A stretch of DNA of 38,155 nucleotides from Lapillicoccus sp. (GTDB lineage Bacteria; Actinomycetota; Actinomycetes; Actinomycetales; Dermatophilaceae), in the NCBI RefSeq assembly GCF_025353065.1, contig NZ_JANXRJ010000153.1:1-38155 (forward strand). Reading direction: 5' to 3'. The notes below the pieces were generated by a model. The model did not search any database and was not told where the DNA came from. It worked only from the letters and a program-made list of their open reading frames with translations. Both the position numbers and the translations under genes were made by a program. Below, one piece after another: positions 24,164-33,102 of the stretch (its first letter is position 1; every line of letters starts with the position of its first letter).

Positions 24164-24604
24164 GTGACCCCGCAGGAGCTCGAGAACCTGGCTCACCTGC
24201 GCCGCGCCCGGGACCTGATCGACAGGGAGTATGCCGCGCCGCTCGACGTCCCGACCATGGCGCGGCGGGCGCTCATGTCGCCCGCGCACTTCTCGCGGCG
24301 GTTCCACGCGGCCTACGGTGAGACGCCCTACAGTTACCTGATGACGCGCAGGATCGAGCGGGCGATGGCGTTGCTGCGAGCGGGCGCCGGCGTCACGGAC
24401 GCTTGCATGGCCGTGGGCTGCACCTCCCTCGGCTCGTTCAGCTCGCGGTTCGCCGAGGTCGTCGGCGAGTCCCCCACGGCATACCGCAGCCATGGGCACG
24501 ACGCGGTGAAGGCCATGCCGGCCTGTGTGGCCATGACCCGGACGCGCCCGGCCCGGAAGGCACCGAGCAGGATCGGAGAAGCGACCGCAGCGGCCCCGTC
24601 CTAG
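24164..24604 (+). CDS. Short AraC-family regulator
   Basis: 146 residues containing little more than the two AraC helix-turn-helix units: LDVPTMARRALMSPAHFSRR followed by YGETPYSYLMTRRIERAM, then ACMAVGCTSLGSFSSRF with GESPTAYR. There is no N-terminal ligand domain. The C-terminal ~30 residues are Arg/Ala-rich and non-conserved. It ends 10 bases before a VOC-family gene, a common actinobacterial AraC-VOC pairing, so it may control that gene. Confidence 0.88.
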   Translation: MTPQELENLAHLRRARDLIDREYAAPLDVPTMARRALMSPAHFSRRFHAAYGETPYSYLMTRRIERAMALLRAGAGVTDACMAVGCTSLGSFSSRFAEVVGESPTAYRSHGHDAVKAMPACVAMTRTRPARKAPSRIGEATAAAPS

Positions 24605-24607
24605 AGT
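24602..24607 (+). promoter_or_regulatory. -10 box for the leaderless VOC gene
   Basis: TAGAGT overlaps the AraC stop codon and ends seven bases before ATG 24615, with no ribosome binding site between. The VOC gene probably has its own leaderless transcript. Confidence 0.4.
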
Positions 24608-24614
24608 CGCGGCC

Positions 24615-25025
24615 ATGACCATCGCCCTCCAGTACTGCCACATCACCGTCAACGACGTCGACGAGTCGGTCGCCTTCTACGGGGCGGCGCTCGGGCTCCA
24701 GGTGAGCAACGACGTCGCCTCGGGCGGGTTCCGCTGGGTCACGCTCGGCACCGACGCGCAGCCCGGGCTCGGGATCGTGCTCTCGGTGCCGCATGCCGGC
24801 CGCTCGCAGGCCGACGGCGACGCGTTGCAGGACCTCCTCACCAAGGGCGTCCTGCCGATCATCGTGTTCCGCTCCGACGACGTCGACGCGACGTTCGAGA
24901 CGGTGCGCGCATCCGGGGCGGAGGTCCTCCAGGAGCCCATCGACGAGGCCTGGGGGCCGCGCGACTGCGCGTTTCGCGACCCGTCGGGCAACCTGGTCCG
25001 GATCGCGCAGGCGCCCCCGGCCTGA
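24615..25025 (+). CDS. VOC-family (glyoxalase/bleomycin-resistance fold) protein
   Basis: 136 residues with paired beta-alpha-beta-beta-beta modules. Module 1: LQYCHITVNDVDESVAFYGAAL. Module 2: VFRSDDVDATFETVRASGAE and CAFRDPSGNLVRIAQ. His8 of the first strand (CHITV) is a possible metal ligand; the final strand ends in VRIAQ, where the usual Glu is replaced by Gln. Function could be resistance, isomerase or dioxygenase-like; it is not determinable. It is paired with the AraC-type gene upstream. Confidence 0.87.
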   Translation: MTIALQYCHITVNDVDESVAFYGAALGLQVSNDVASGGFRWVTLGTDAQPGLGIVLSVPHAGRSQADGDALQDLLTKGVLPIIVFRSDDVDATFETVRASGAEVLQEPIDEAWGPRDCAFRDPSGNLVRIAQAPPA

Positions 25026-25106
25026 GAGGGTGCGGCACCCGTCACCGGCTGAGGGCCGCCCTGTGCCTGGGATCGTGCACATAACGAGATCCTTTGCTGT
25101 TGGCTC

Positions 25107-25151
25107 TTGACACGCGACCCTTCGGCCCGTTGACTGTGAACGTGCACAGTC
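25107..25151 (+). promoter_or_regulatory. Promoter with LacI-type operator for the GH53 gene
   Basis: TTGACA (25107-25112) is a consensus -35; 17 bases on, TTGACT is a weak -10. GACTGTGAACGTGCACAGTC (25132-25151), with perfect 7-bp arms and a central CG-containing core, starts within that -10 and covers the likely start of transcription. The core TGTGAACGTGCACA has the form of LacI-family operators. A galactoside- or arabinogalactan-responsive repressor is plausible; none is encoded in the window. Confidence 0.65.
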
Positions 25152-25236
25152 GCACCAGGCCCAGCGGAGGGTATGCCGGGTGGCTGCGGCTCAGGCACGC
25201 ACGACATCCTGCGTCCCCCCTCGATCGGAGCCCCCC

Positions 25237-26451
25237 GTGCCGACCCCGCCCCTGCCTCTTGCCCGCCGGACCCTCCTCGCGACCGCGCTCGCCGCGCCCG
25301 CCGCCCTGTTGCTGGCGCCCTCAGCGCTGGCCTCTCCTGTCGCCACCGCGGTAGCCGCGTCCGCGACGCCGCTCGGCGTCGACTGTGTCGGCCCGCGCGT
25401 CCGAGGAGCCGACCTCTCGTTCACCCTGCAGCTGGAGGCGGCCGGTGCGCGGTGGAGCGCCGACGGGCGGACCGCGCCGGTCGAGCGCCTCATGCACGAC
25501 GCCGGTGCGAACTGGATGCGCCTCCGCGTCTGGGTCGACCCGCCGGCCGGCTACAGCACCCTCCACTCGGCGGTCGTCCTCGCCCGCCGCGCGAAGCGGA
25601 CCGGGATGAAGGTGCTGCTGGACCTGCACTACTCCGACTTCTGGGCCGACCCGGCGCACCAGGCCATCCCCGCAGCCTGGGTGGGCCAGTCGCTCCCGCA
25701 GCTGGCCGACACCGTCCGCCGCTACACGCGCCACGCGTTGGAGACGCTGTCCGAGGCCGGAGCTCCCGCCGACATGGTGCAGATCGGCAACGAGATCACC
25801 AGCGGCATGCTGTGGCCGTCGGGCCAGCTCTACGACGGGTCGGCCGACCAGAACTGGCCCGGGTTCACGACACTCCTGGGCGCCGGGATCGAGGGCGCCC
25901 GGACGGCCGAGGTCAGCGGTAGGCGGCCCGAGGTCATGGTCCACATCGACCGCGGCGGCGACAACGGCGGCTCCCGCTACTTCTTCGACCACGTCCTGGC
26001 CGCGGGTCTGGACTTCGACGTCATCGGCCAGTCCTACTACCCCTTCTGGCACGGGCCGCTCGCCGATCTCCAGAGCAACCTCGTCGACCTGGCCGGCCGA
26101 TACGGCAAGGACCTCGTCGTCGCCGAGACCGCCTACCCCTGGACGCTCGCCAACGGCGACGACCTCACCAACATCCTCAACTTGCTCAGCCAGCTGCCCG
26201 ACGCCACGATCTGGCCCCCTACCCCGAAGGGGCAGCTGGCCTACTTCACTGCCCTACGAGGCGTATTCGGCCACGTCCCCGGTGGGCACGGGCTCGGGTT
26301 CATGAGCTGGGAGCCCGAGTGGATCCCCGGCGTCGGCTGGACACCGGGGCAGGGCAACCCCAACGACAACCTCACGCTCTTCGACTTCCACGGGCGTGCG
26401 CTGCCAGGACTTCGCGCCTTCGCGGCGGGGCGGGTCGGCCACGACGACTGA
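25237..26451 (+). CDS. Secreted GH53 arabinogalactan endo-beta-1,4-galactanase
   Basis: 404 residues from GTG 25237. The N-terminus (ARRTLLATALAAPAALLLAP) is a twin-arginine-like signal with cleavage near ALA-SP (~32). The GH53 barrel begins RGADLSFTLQLEAAG. Catalytic Glu186 (acid/base) is in QIGNEITSGMLWP and Glu297 (nucleophile) in VVAETAYPWT; HYSDFWADP and SWEPEWIPG are also family features. It cleaves beta-1,4-galactan of plant arabinogalactan outside the cell. No sugar transporter or beta-galactosidase lies nearby. An upstream in-frame GTG at 25180 is possible but would spoil the signal peptide. Confidence 0.94.
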   Translation: MPTPPLPLARRTLLATALAAPAALLLAPSALASPVATAVAASATPLGVDCVGPRVRGADLSFTLQLEAAGARWSADGRTAPVERLMHDAGANWMRLRVWVDPPAGYSTLHSAVVLARRAKRTGMKVLLDLHYSDFWADPAHQAIPAAWVGQSLPQLADTVRRYTRHALETLSEAGAPADMVQIGNEITSGMLWPSGQLYDGSADQNWPGFTTLLGAGIEGARTAEVSGRRPEVMVHIDRGGDNGGSRYFFDHVLAAGLDFDVIGQSYYPFWHGPLADLQSNLVDLAGRYGKDLVVAETAYPWTLANGDDLTNILNLLSQLPDATIWPPTPKGQLAYFTALRGVFGHVPGGHGLGFMSWEPEWIPGVGWTPGQGNPNDNLTLFDFHGRALPGLRAFAAGRVGHDD

Positions 26452-26595
26452 CGGCCACCGCGCCTGCCGATCACAGATCCCGTATGCCGGCTACAACCTG
26501 TGTGTGTATCCCCGCCACCCGCGGTGGACGGGGTCGGCGCGACCCGACAGAATTGGGCTGCGACACCACCAGCATGCCACCCTCAGGAGGACACC

Positions 26596-27462
26596 ATGGA
26601 GTACCGCAGGCTGGGCCGACTGGGCCACGAGAGCTCGGTCCTGGTCTACGGGGCGGCGGCCCTGTCGACCGTCGACCAGGACACCGCGGACCGCTCGGTC
26701 CAGGAAGCGCTGGATGCGGGCATCAACCACTTCGACGTCGCCGCCAGCTACGGCGACGCTGAGCTGCGGCTGGGGCCCTGGATCCCGCGGATCCGCGACC
26801 GGATCTTCCTCGCGTCCAAGACCGGTGACCGCACCGCCGACGAGGCCTGGGCCTCGATCAACCGTTCCCTCGAGCGGCTCCAGACCGACCGGCTCGACCT
26901 CATCCAGCTGCACGCGGTCGGCGACCTCGAGGAGCTCGACAAGGTCACCGGTCCGGGCGGGGCGCTCGAGGCCGCGGTCCGGGCGGAGGAGGAGGGACTG
27001 GTCGGAGCGGTCGGCATCACCGGTCACGGCACCGAGGCTGCGGCGACGCACCTCGAGGGGTTGCGCCGGTATCCCTTCGCCACCGTCCTCACCCCGCTCA
27101 ACCCCGTGCTGTGGCGCGACCCGGCATACCGCGCCGGTTGGGACGCCCTCGTCGACGAGGTCCGCCGCCAGGACGCCGGGCTGCTGACCATCAAGACCGT
27201 CTCGAGACGCAACTGGCCGGAGGGCGACGACGGCCGCTACAACACGTGGTACGAGCCCTACGACGATGCCGTCCGGATCCGAGCAGCGGTGTCCTGGGTG
27301 CTCGCTCACGACGAGATCACCGGTCTCGCGACCGCGGGCGACGTCCGGCTGCTGGGGATGATGGTGGCCGCCGAGGCCGACCGTCAGGACGTCGGCGAGG
27401 CGGAGCAGGCGTTGAGCAGGGACGCGGACTACTCGTCGCCGTTCCTGAACATGACGATCTGA
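26596..27462 (+). CDS. Aldo/keto reductase family protein
   Basis: 288 residues from ATG 26596 with CAGGAGGAC upstream. TIM-barrel oxidoreductase with the catalytic tetrad visible: Asp in [13 protein letters not shown] with Tyr five residues on, Lys in FLASKTGDR, His in [15 protein letters not shown] is the usual cofactor. The C-terminal part ([20 protein letters not shown]) matches the subgroup with a shortened barrel, often annotated as general-stress or Fe-S-type AKR; no Cys cluster is present here. Substrate unknown. Confidence 0.9.
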   Translation: MEYRRLGRLGHESSVLVYGAAALSTVDQDTADRSVQEALDAGINHFDVAASYGDAELRLGPWIPRIRDRIFLASKTGDRTADEAWASINRSLERLQTDRLDLIQLHAVGDLEELDKVTGPGGALEAAVRAEEEGLVGAVGITGHGTEAAATHLEGLRRYPFATVLTPLNPVLWRDPAYRAGWDALVDEVRRQDAGLLTIKTVSRRNWPEGDDGRYNTWYEPYDDAVRIRAAVSWVLAHDEITGLATAGDVRLLGMMVAAEADRQDVGEAEQALSRDADYSSPFLNMTI

Positions 27463-27677
27463 CACCGCGCTGCCAGGGTTCTCCGTCGGGTGGGGCGCTC
27501 GACGAAACCCCCTGGAGGTCAAGGGGCGCTGCGTCATCCGTTCGGGCGGGATCCGTTCTCCGATCGGATGGTTCGGGGTCGTGGGAGGTGACGTGAGCCG
27601 CAACGGATGGCACCCTTCGAGCAGGTCGAGCCGCAGCCATGCCGCTGCGGTCGCTCCACCGAAGGAGTCGTCCGGTC
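27463..27677. other. Intergenic region, nothing recognised
   Basis: Between the aldo/keto reductase and the beta-lactamase-fold gene. No hairpin, repeat or credible ORF was noticed; the last 20 bases hold the GAAGGAGTCG ribosome binding site of the next gene. Confidence 0.35.
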
Positions 27678-28991
27678 ATGAAGGTTCGCGTCCACCGCGG
27701 GAGCCACGAGGTCGGTGGCTGCTGCGTCGAGGTCGAACACCGCGGTGACCGGCTGGTCCTCGACGTCGGCGCACCATGGCCGGCCAATGGCGACGAGCAC
27801 GTCGTGCTGCCAACGGTTCCCGGGCTGGCTGATGGGTCGGACCCGCGGTTGCGAGGTGTCCTGGTCGCCCACCCCCACCTGGACCACCGGGGGCTCGCCG
27901 GCCGGGTGTCTCCGCGGGTGCCGGTGTTCATCGAGCGCCAGGCCGCGGCGATCCTCGCGGCGTCACGGCCCTTCACCCCGTCAGGTGCGCCGATCGTGCC
28001 GACGGCGTACCTCGAGGACCGGCAGCCCCTGCACCTGGGCCAGTTCACGATCACTCCGCAGCTGGTCGACCACTGCGGCGTCGATGCCTACGCCCTCGCC
28101 GTCGATGCCGGGGACGAGCGGCTGTTCTACGCCGGCCGTCTCCGGGCCCGTGGTCGCCAGTCCTCGCTCTTCGAGGGCCTGGTCGCCCACCCACCGTCGG
28201 GCGTCGACACCCTGCTCCTCGAGGGCGCCCAGGTCACTGCACGTGCGGCGTCGCCAGACGTCACGGCGACGACGACGGATGAGGCCGCGGGTCCGGGCGC
28301 CGCGAGCGAGTCGCAGCTCGAGGTCGAGCTGGCCCGGACCTTCCTGGCGACCGACGGCCTCGTCGTGGTCGTGTCCGCCGCCCAGCACCTCGACCGGCTG
28401 GTCACGGCATACCGGGCCTGCTTGCGTTCTGGCCGAACGCTGCTCGTCGACCTGTATGCCGCGACCGTCGCCCAGGCGACCGGCCGCCCGACCCTGCCGC
28501 AGCCGGGTTTCCCGCAGCTCGGGGTCTATGTCGCCGACGGCCAGCGCCGTGCCGTCGAGACCTCCGGGGAATCCCGACGCACCGACGACGTCGCGGCACA
28601 CCGCGTGGAGCTGGACGAGCTGGCGGCCCACCCCGACGAGTACGTCGTCCTCACCGGCGGCTCCACCATCCCCGAGCTGCTCCGCTGCGGCGCACTCGCC
28701 CAGGACGGCGTCGTGGTGTGGTCCAGGGCGCCCCGCGACCTCCGGGACCGATCGGGAAGGCTCTTGGCCGCCCAACTGGCCGCTGCCGCAGTTCCGTTGG
28801 TGGAACACCACGTCTGCGACCGCCCCTCTGGCGCCGACCTCTCCCGACTCGTTGCGGCGATCGGTCCGCGGCAGGTCGTGCCGATCGGGACCGAGGCAGC
28901 CGGGCTTCCCGACGGTCTCTGGTGGGAGGTGGCGCCGACCTTCACGACAGGATCGACGCGCCAGTCGATCCAGTCGAAGATGAGTGCGTGA
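27678..28991 (+). CDS. RNase J-like metallo-beta-lactamase-fold protein with lost metal ligands
   Basis: 437 residues from ATG 27678, with GAAGGAGTC upstream. The first motif HPHLDH (65-70) is a complete HxHxDH, and His132 in VDHCGVDAYAL matches motif 2. The RNase-J-like GDFRxHGR stretch reads AGRLRARGR (152-160), so the bridging Asp is Arg154 and the following His is Arg158. In the C-terminal region the expected GH is CDR (380-382) and PIHTE is PIGTE (402-406, His to Gly404). It thus keeps the fold but lacks at least three usual ligand or substrate residues. Nuclease activity is doubtful; a binding or altered enzyme role is possible. Confidence 0.82.
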   Translation: MKVRVHRGSHEVGGCCVEVEHRGDRLVLDVGAPWPANGDEHVVLPTVPGLADGSDPRLRGVLVAHPHLDHRGLAGRVSPRVPVFIERQAAAILAASRPFTPSGAPIVPTAYLEDRQPLHLGQFTITPQLVDHCGVDAYALAVDAGDERLFYAGRLRARGRQSSLFEGLVAHPPSGVDTLLLEGAQVTARAASPDVTATTTDEAAGPGAASESQLEVELARTFLATDGLVVVVSAAQHLDRLVTAYRACLRSGRTLLVDLYAATVAQATGRPTLPQPGFPQLGVYVADGQRRAVETSGESRRTDDVAAHRVELDELAAHPDEYVVLTGGSTIPELLRCGALAQDGVVVWSRAPRDLRDRSGRLLAAQLAAAAVPLVEHHVCDRPSGADLSRLVAAIGPRQVVPIGTEAAGLPDGLWWEVAPTFTTGSTRQSIQSKMSA

Positions 28992-29318
28992 ACCGGTGGG
29001 GTCGGTGCGGGAGGGATCGTTGTGGGCGTCCTGGGCAGCGTCCCGGTATCGCGCCCTCGTCCGTTCGGTGGAGATCGTCCCGCGAACGGACATATGGGAC
29101 GGCGACATGGTGGTCATGACGACCCTCGATGTCACTCTGTCGGTGTCGTCGATCGCGACGCCACACGTGTGACCCTCATCCGTCGGGAGACCTCCGGTGA
29201 CCAACGCGCATGTCGAGGTGACGCCCGGCGAGCCCCGGGGCTCGCGGCCCGCGGCCGCCCATCGAGGCGTCCGGCTGCGGGTCGCCGACGGGTCTCCGAC
29301 CGTGGCGGCCTGATCCCG
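28992..29318 (+). other. Intergenic region with possible small ORF and palindrome
   Basis: Between the beta-lactamase-fold gene and the macro-domain gene. GTG 29197 to TGA 29313 could encode 38 Arg/Pro/Ala-rich residues, preceded by a GGGAG-like site, but nothing supports it as a real protein. GCGAGCCCCGGGGCTCGC (29228-29245) is an 18-bp perfect palindrome inside it. Otherwise nothing recognised. Confidence 0.3.
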
Positions 29319-29789
29319 GTGGGATACGTCGAGGCGGAGGGCGACCTGCTCCAGATGCGGTTCTCCGCGATCGGTCACGGCTGCAACATCGGGGGATCCA
29401 TGTCCGGCGGGATCGCGCGGACGGTGCAGCTGCGCTATCCGGAGATGCACACGGCATACGTGGACCGTTGCGCCAGGGGCGAGTTCGCCCTCGGTGACCT
29501 CCTCGTCTGGGACACCGGTGACGTCGTCTTCTACAACCTCGCGACGCAGGTCGCTCCCGGCCGGGAGGCCCGGCTCAGCGCGGTGTGCGACACCGTCCGC
29601 GCGGCCCTCGCCGATGCGGAGAGCCGGTGGATCGACCGGCTCGGCATCCCGCGCCTCGGCACGGGCCGCGGCGGGCTCGAGTGGTGCGACGTGCGGAAGG
29701 CGCTGCAGGAGATCAGTGGGGCGAGCCCCGTCGAGCTCGTGGTGGTCTGCCTCCCGCCCTCGAAGGGTGCCCTCGCCCTGGCGGGGTGA
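29319..29789 (+). CDS. Macro-domain protein (ADP-ribose binding)
   Basis: 156 residues, GTG 29319 chosen because the family starts just before the EGDLLQ strand; longer in-frame starts have Arg-rich, implausible N-termini. Macro fold: GCNIGGSMSGGIARTVQLRYP binding loop, GDLLVWDTGDVVFYNLATQ, and RLGIPRLGTGRGGLEW second loop with Asp in CDVRKALQEI. Macro domains bind or remove ADP-ribose; the group including DarG acts as antitoxin to ADP-ribosyl toxins, but no DarT-like gene is next to it. Neighbouring the NERD helicase, it may be part of a defence-type locus. Confidence 0.85.
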   Translation: MGYVEAEGDLLQMRFSAIGHGCNIGGSMSGGIARTVQLRYPEMHTAYVDRCARGEFALGDLLVWDTGDVVFYNLATQVAPGREARLSAVCDTVRAALADAESRWIDRLGIPRLGTGRGGLEWCDVRKALQEISGASPVELVVVCLPPSKGALALAG

Positions 29790-29899
29790 CCGAGGCCTTC
29801 TGTTGTGGCGACACGCCGCTCGTCCCTGAGGGCGCGGCATACGCGATGGGTGTCGGTGGCCCGTGCCATGCTCCGAGACACGCCACAGGGAGGGACACC

Positions 29900-31579
29900 A
29901 TGACGGCCCGCACGATCCCCGAGGACCCGCTGTTCGTCAACGACGCCGAGCGCGAGGTCTGGGAGGCCCTGCGCACGCAGCTGAGCGGGGACGCCGTGCT
30001 GCTCGCCAACCTGCGCTTCACCGACGAGAAGAAGGACTACGAGGCCGATCTCGTGGTCCTGCTGCCGGGCGCCGGCATCGTGGTGCTCGAGGTCAAGGGG
30101 GGAAGCGTCTGGGTCGATCCCCAAGACGGCCGCTGGCGCATGCGTCGGCGGGGTCGGGAGGTGGTCGTCGACCCGGTCGACCAGGTGCGGACGAACCACT
30201 ACGCGATCCGGAAGTACGTCGAGTCCGACCCGCGCTGGCGGGACTCCTCGCGCACCCGGATCCGCTGGGCGCACGGCGTCGTGCTGCCCAACACCCACCT
30301 GGACGCCGACTTCGCGAAGCCGGACTGCCCCCGCTGGATGATCAGCGGCAAGGGCGACCTCCCCGATCTCGCCGACCGGGTGCGCAACGTGCCCGTGCAG
30401 CAGGAGACGCACCTGCGGGTTCCGGACGACAGTGACGTCGAGCTGATCGTGCTGATCCTCAACGGGAGGATGCTGCCCCGCTTCGACCTCGCCGCCGACG
30501 CGGACGAGCGCGAGGCGATCGCCGATCGGCTGACCATGGAGCAGGCCGCGCTCCTCCGGGTCACGCGACTCCTGCATCGGGTCGAGGTCCGGGGTGGTGC
30601 CGGCAGCGGCAAGACGGTGCTGGCCCTCACCCAGGCCAAGGAGCTCACCCGTGGGCACGAGGGGGCGCCGCCCCAACGGGTCGCACTGATCTGCTACTCG
30701 CTGGGGCTGTCGGAGTACTTCAAGCGATCGATCGCGAGCTGCCCGCGACGGCACCGCCCGGCCTACGTGGGTCCGTTCGAGGACCTGGCCCGTCTGTGGG
30801 GCGTCACGCAGTTCGCGGACCGGGACGACAGCGACTTCTGGGAGCGGCGGCTCCCGGAGCAGATGGTCGAGCTGGCGCGAGAGCTGCCGGACAAGGATCG
30901 TTTCGACGCGATCATCGTCGACGAGGCGCAGGACTTCGCCGACCTCTGGTGGCGACCGCTGATGGCCGCGCTGCGCGACGAGGAGTCGGGTGGGCTCTTC
31001 ATCTACTCCGACGAGAACCAGCGGATCTTCCCCCGCTTCGGTCAGCCACCGGTGCCGTTGATCCCCTTGGTGCTCGACCACAACCTGCGCAACACCCGGC
31101 AGATCGCCGACTCCTTCGCCTCCCTCACCCCCATGCGGATGCGGCCACGTGGGGGAGACGGCGCCGAGGTGCGGTTCGTGGCCTGCGGCGAGAGGGAGGC
31201 GGTGGCGGCGGCGAACGACGAGGTGGACACACTCCTCGCGGCCGGATGGCGACCCGAGCACGTCGCCCTGCTGACGACCGGGTCGCGTCACCCGGTGCAG
31301 GTCGAACGGCAGGCGGCGCTCGGACAGGTCGGCTACTGGCAGTCCTTCTGGGAGGACGACGACGTGTTCTACGGGCACGTGCTCGGGAGCAAGGGACTGG
31401 AGCGACGCGCGGTCGTGCTCTGCGTCAACTCCACGGCCACCGCGGACCGGGCGCGCGAGAAGCTCTACGTCGGGATGTCCCGGGCGACCGACGAGCTCGT
31501 GGTGGTCGGGGACCCGGAGGTGATCCGCGCCATCGGTGGTCCCGACGTCGCCCGGCGGCTCGGCCTCGCCGCCGGGTGA
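29900..31579 (+). CDS. NERD nuclease-like domain fused to UvrD-type helicase
   Basis: 559 residues from ATG 29900 (GGGAGGG site). N-terminal NERD domain (~12-110) with nuclease-like EADLVVLLPGAGIVVLEVKGG (Asp50, Glu64, Lys66). Superfamily 1 helicase: Walker A GGAGSGKT (232-239), Walker B DEAQD (341-345), motif III/IV region LDHNLRNT (392-399) and motif VI VGMSRA near the end. The helicase core is compact, without the large inserts of UvrD. NERD helicases occur in defence and repair contexts; the role here is inferred to be nucleic-acid processing. It follows the macro-domain gene by 110 bases. Confidence 0.92.
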   Translation: MTARTIPEDPLFVNDAEREVWEALRTQLSGDAVLLANLRFTDEKKDYEADLVVLLPGAGIVVLEVKGGSVWVDPQDGRWRMRRRGREVVVDPVDQVRTNHYAIRKYVESDPRWRDSSRTRIRWAHGVVLPNTHLDADFAKPDCPRWMISGKGDLPDLADRVRNVPVQQETHLRVPDDSDVELIVLILNGRMLPRFDLAADADEREAIADRLTMEQAALLRVTRLLHRVEVRGGAGSGKTVLALTQAKELTRGHEGAPPQRVALICYSLGLSEYFKRSIASCPRRHRPAYVGPFEDLARLWGVTQFADRDDSDFWERRLPEQMVELARELPDKDRFDAIIVDEAQDFADLWWRPLMAALRDEESGGLFIYSDENQRIFPRFGQPPVPLIPLVLDHNLRNTRQIADSFASLTPMRMRPRGGDGAEVRFVACGEREAVAAANDEVDTLLAAGWRPEHVALLTTGSRHPVQVERQAALGQVGYWQSFWEDDDVFYGHVLGSKGLERRAVVLCVNSTATADRAREKLYVGMSRATDELVVVGDPEVIRAIGGPDVARRLGLAAG

Positions 31580-31691
31580 GGCGCCGCGTGAGGCGCCGCA
31601 CGGGAGGTGGGCGGCCTGTGGACAAGTTCAGGGCGACGTCGGCGCCAGATGGCAGGGTGGGTCTCGACACAGCGAGGGGAAGGATCGGCTC

Positions 31692-33089
31692 GTGGGGCGC
31701 AACAACCAGCAACGTCGGGCGGCCGGGGCCGAGCCGTCGGCCGAGGACCAGATGACCCTGAACTGGCTCTACCGGGCGCTTCGGCTGACCAATGATGGCC
31801 GTGCCGAGGAGGCGGACCAGGCGTTTGTCGAGGTGGAGCGAGTCCTCGCCCATCCGCCGGGACGGCGGACGCTGCTGATCCACCTCAACACCCTGCTCCG
31901 AGAAGGAGTGTCGGCCGCCTGGCAGATCGGCTGGCAGCCTGCTGACGTGCTCCGCCTCGCCACCCGGGATCTCGGTGCCGTCGGCTCCAGCCTGATCGGT
32001 GACGCCATCGCCAAGCAGCTCGACGAGTTTGCCGCGGCCACCGTCACCCCGAGCTGGCACGACCAGCTGGCGCTGGCGAGCGCGAGCGTGTGGTGGGAGC
32101 GGAGCACGGACCCGTTGACCGCCCGCGCGGCGAAGACCACCGGCGGGCTGACGGCGCTGCTGCCCGAGGTCCTGCGGGGGGTCGACCTCCTCGGTGGGCT
32201 GCCGCAGCTCCAGCAGCTGGACCCGCTGCCGGGGCAGTGGCGACCGCCGCGGCATACCGGCGCCGGGTCGTCCACGACGGTCGATGCGCGCCTGCTCGAC
32301 CGGGTCCGGGCCCTGCTCGCGAAGGCGGAGTCGACGCCCTACGAGGCCGAGGCTGAGACCTTCACCGCGGGAGCACAGGCCCTGATGGCGCGCCACAGCA
32401 TCGACCGGGCCATGCTCGCCGCCTCGGGGCCGCGCCGGTCCGGCGACGTCCCGACGGCGCGACGGGGCGGGGTGGAGCGACCCTACGAGGCACCCAAGGT
32501 GCTGCTGCTCGACGTCGTCGCCCGGGCGAACCGGTGTCGGACGGTGTGGTCGGAGGGGTTGGGCTTCGTCACCGTCATCGGGTTCGCCGGCGACCTGGAC
32601 GCGACGGAGACGATCTTCACCTCGTTGCTCCTGCAGTCCTCCCAGGCGCTGATGCGCCACGGAAGTCGTCCGATGCGCGGCGGTGGATCGCGGACCCGCT
32701 CGTTCCGCCGGTCGTTCCTCCAGGCGTTCGCGCATCGCATCGGACAGCGGCTCGAGGAGGTGACCGCCGGGGCGACCGCGGAGGCGGCTGCGGCGGCCAC
32801 GGAAGTCGAGACGGAAGTCGAGGCGGAAGTCGCGGCGGGAGTCGCGGCGGGAGTCGAGGCGGGAGCGGCCGACGCGGGTGAGAGCCGGCGGTCGGGTCCC
32901 ACCCGCGACCTGGTCCACGTCCTGGAGAGCCGAGCCGCCGAGGTGGACGAGACCGTGACCGAGCTCTTCCCCGGTCTGGTGACGCGCTCGGCGGGAGCGG
33001 CCTCGAACCACGAGGGCTGGTGGGCGGGGGTGCAGGCCGCCGATGCCGCCTCGCTGTTCGAAGCGCAGGAGATCGAGGCGTCGTCGTGA
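31692..33089 (+). CDS. DUF2786-domain protein with a variable repeat tract
   Basis: 465 residues from GTG 31692 with GGGGAAGGA upstream. The N-terminal ~200 residues are helical, without recognised family. Residues ~197-235 match DUF2786 (RVRALLAKAESTPYEAEAET, then ALMARHSIDRAML). A following region (~250-350) has VIGFAGDLDATETIFTSLL and an Arg-rich SRTRSFRRSF helix, as in other DUF2786 proteins. Then a low-complexity Glu/Val/Ala tract is encoded by five 12-bp repeats (32801-32866). Function unknown. It lies 112 bases after the NERD helicase on the same strand. Confidence 0.82.
   Translation: MGRNNQQRRAAGAEPSAEDQMTLNWLYRALRLTNDGRAEEADQAFVEVERVLAHPPGRRTLLIHLNTLLREGVSAAWQIGWQPADVLRLATRDLGAVGSSLIGDAIAKQLDEFAAATVTPSWHDQLALASASVWWERSTDPLTARAAKTTGGLTALLPEVLRGVDLLGGLPQLQQLDPLPGQWRPPRHTGAGSSTTVDARLLDRVRALLAKAESTPYEAEAETFTAGAQALMARHSIDRAMLAASGPRRSGDVPTARRGGVERPYEAPKVLLLDVVARANRCRTVWSEGLGFVTVIGFAGDLDATETIFTSLLLQSSQALMRHGSRPMRGGGSRTRSFRRSFLQAFAHRIGQRLEEVTAGATAEAAAAATEVETEVEAEVAAGVAAGVEAGAADAGESRRSGPTRDLVHVLESRAAEVDETVTELFPGLVTRSAGAASNHEGWWAGVQAADAASLFEAQEIEASS
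32801..32866 (+). repeat. 12-bp coding minisatellite in the DUF2786 gene
   Basis: Five units of GG(A/G)AGTCG(A/C)G(A/G)C begin at 32801, 32813, 32825, 32837 and 32849, with a partial sixth. Each adds four residues (E-V-E/A-T/A/G). Being a multiple of three, copy-number changes would keep the frame. It probably encodes a flexible linker. Confidence 0.85.
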
Positions 33090-33102
33090 CGTCGAACCAG
33101 GC

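Noticed and set aside
29319..29789. DarTG toxin-antitoxin system
   Set aside because: The macro domain has no adjacent DarT-like ADP-ribosyltransferase; the next gene is a NERD helicase.
32801..32866. CRISPR or iteron array
   Set aside because: It is a 12-bp coding repeat with no spacers inside a gene.
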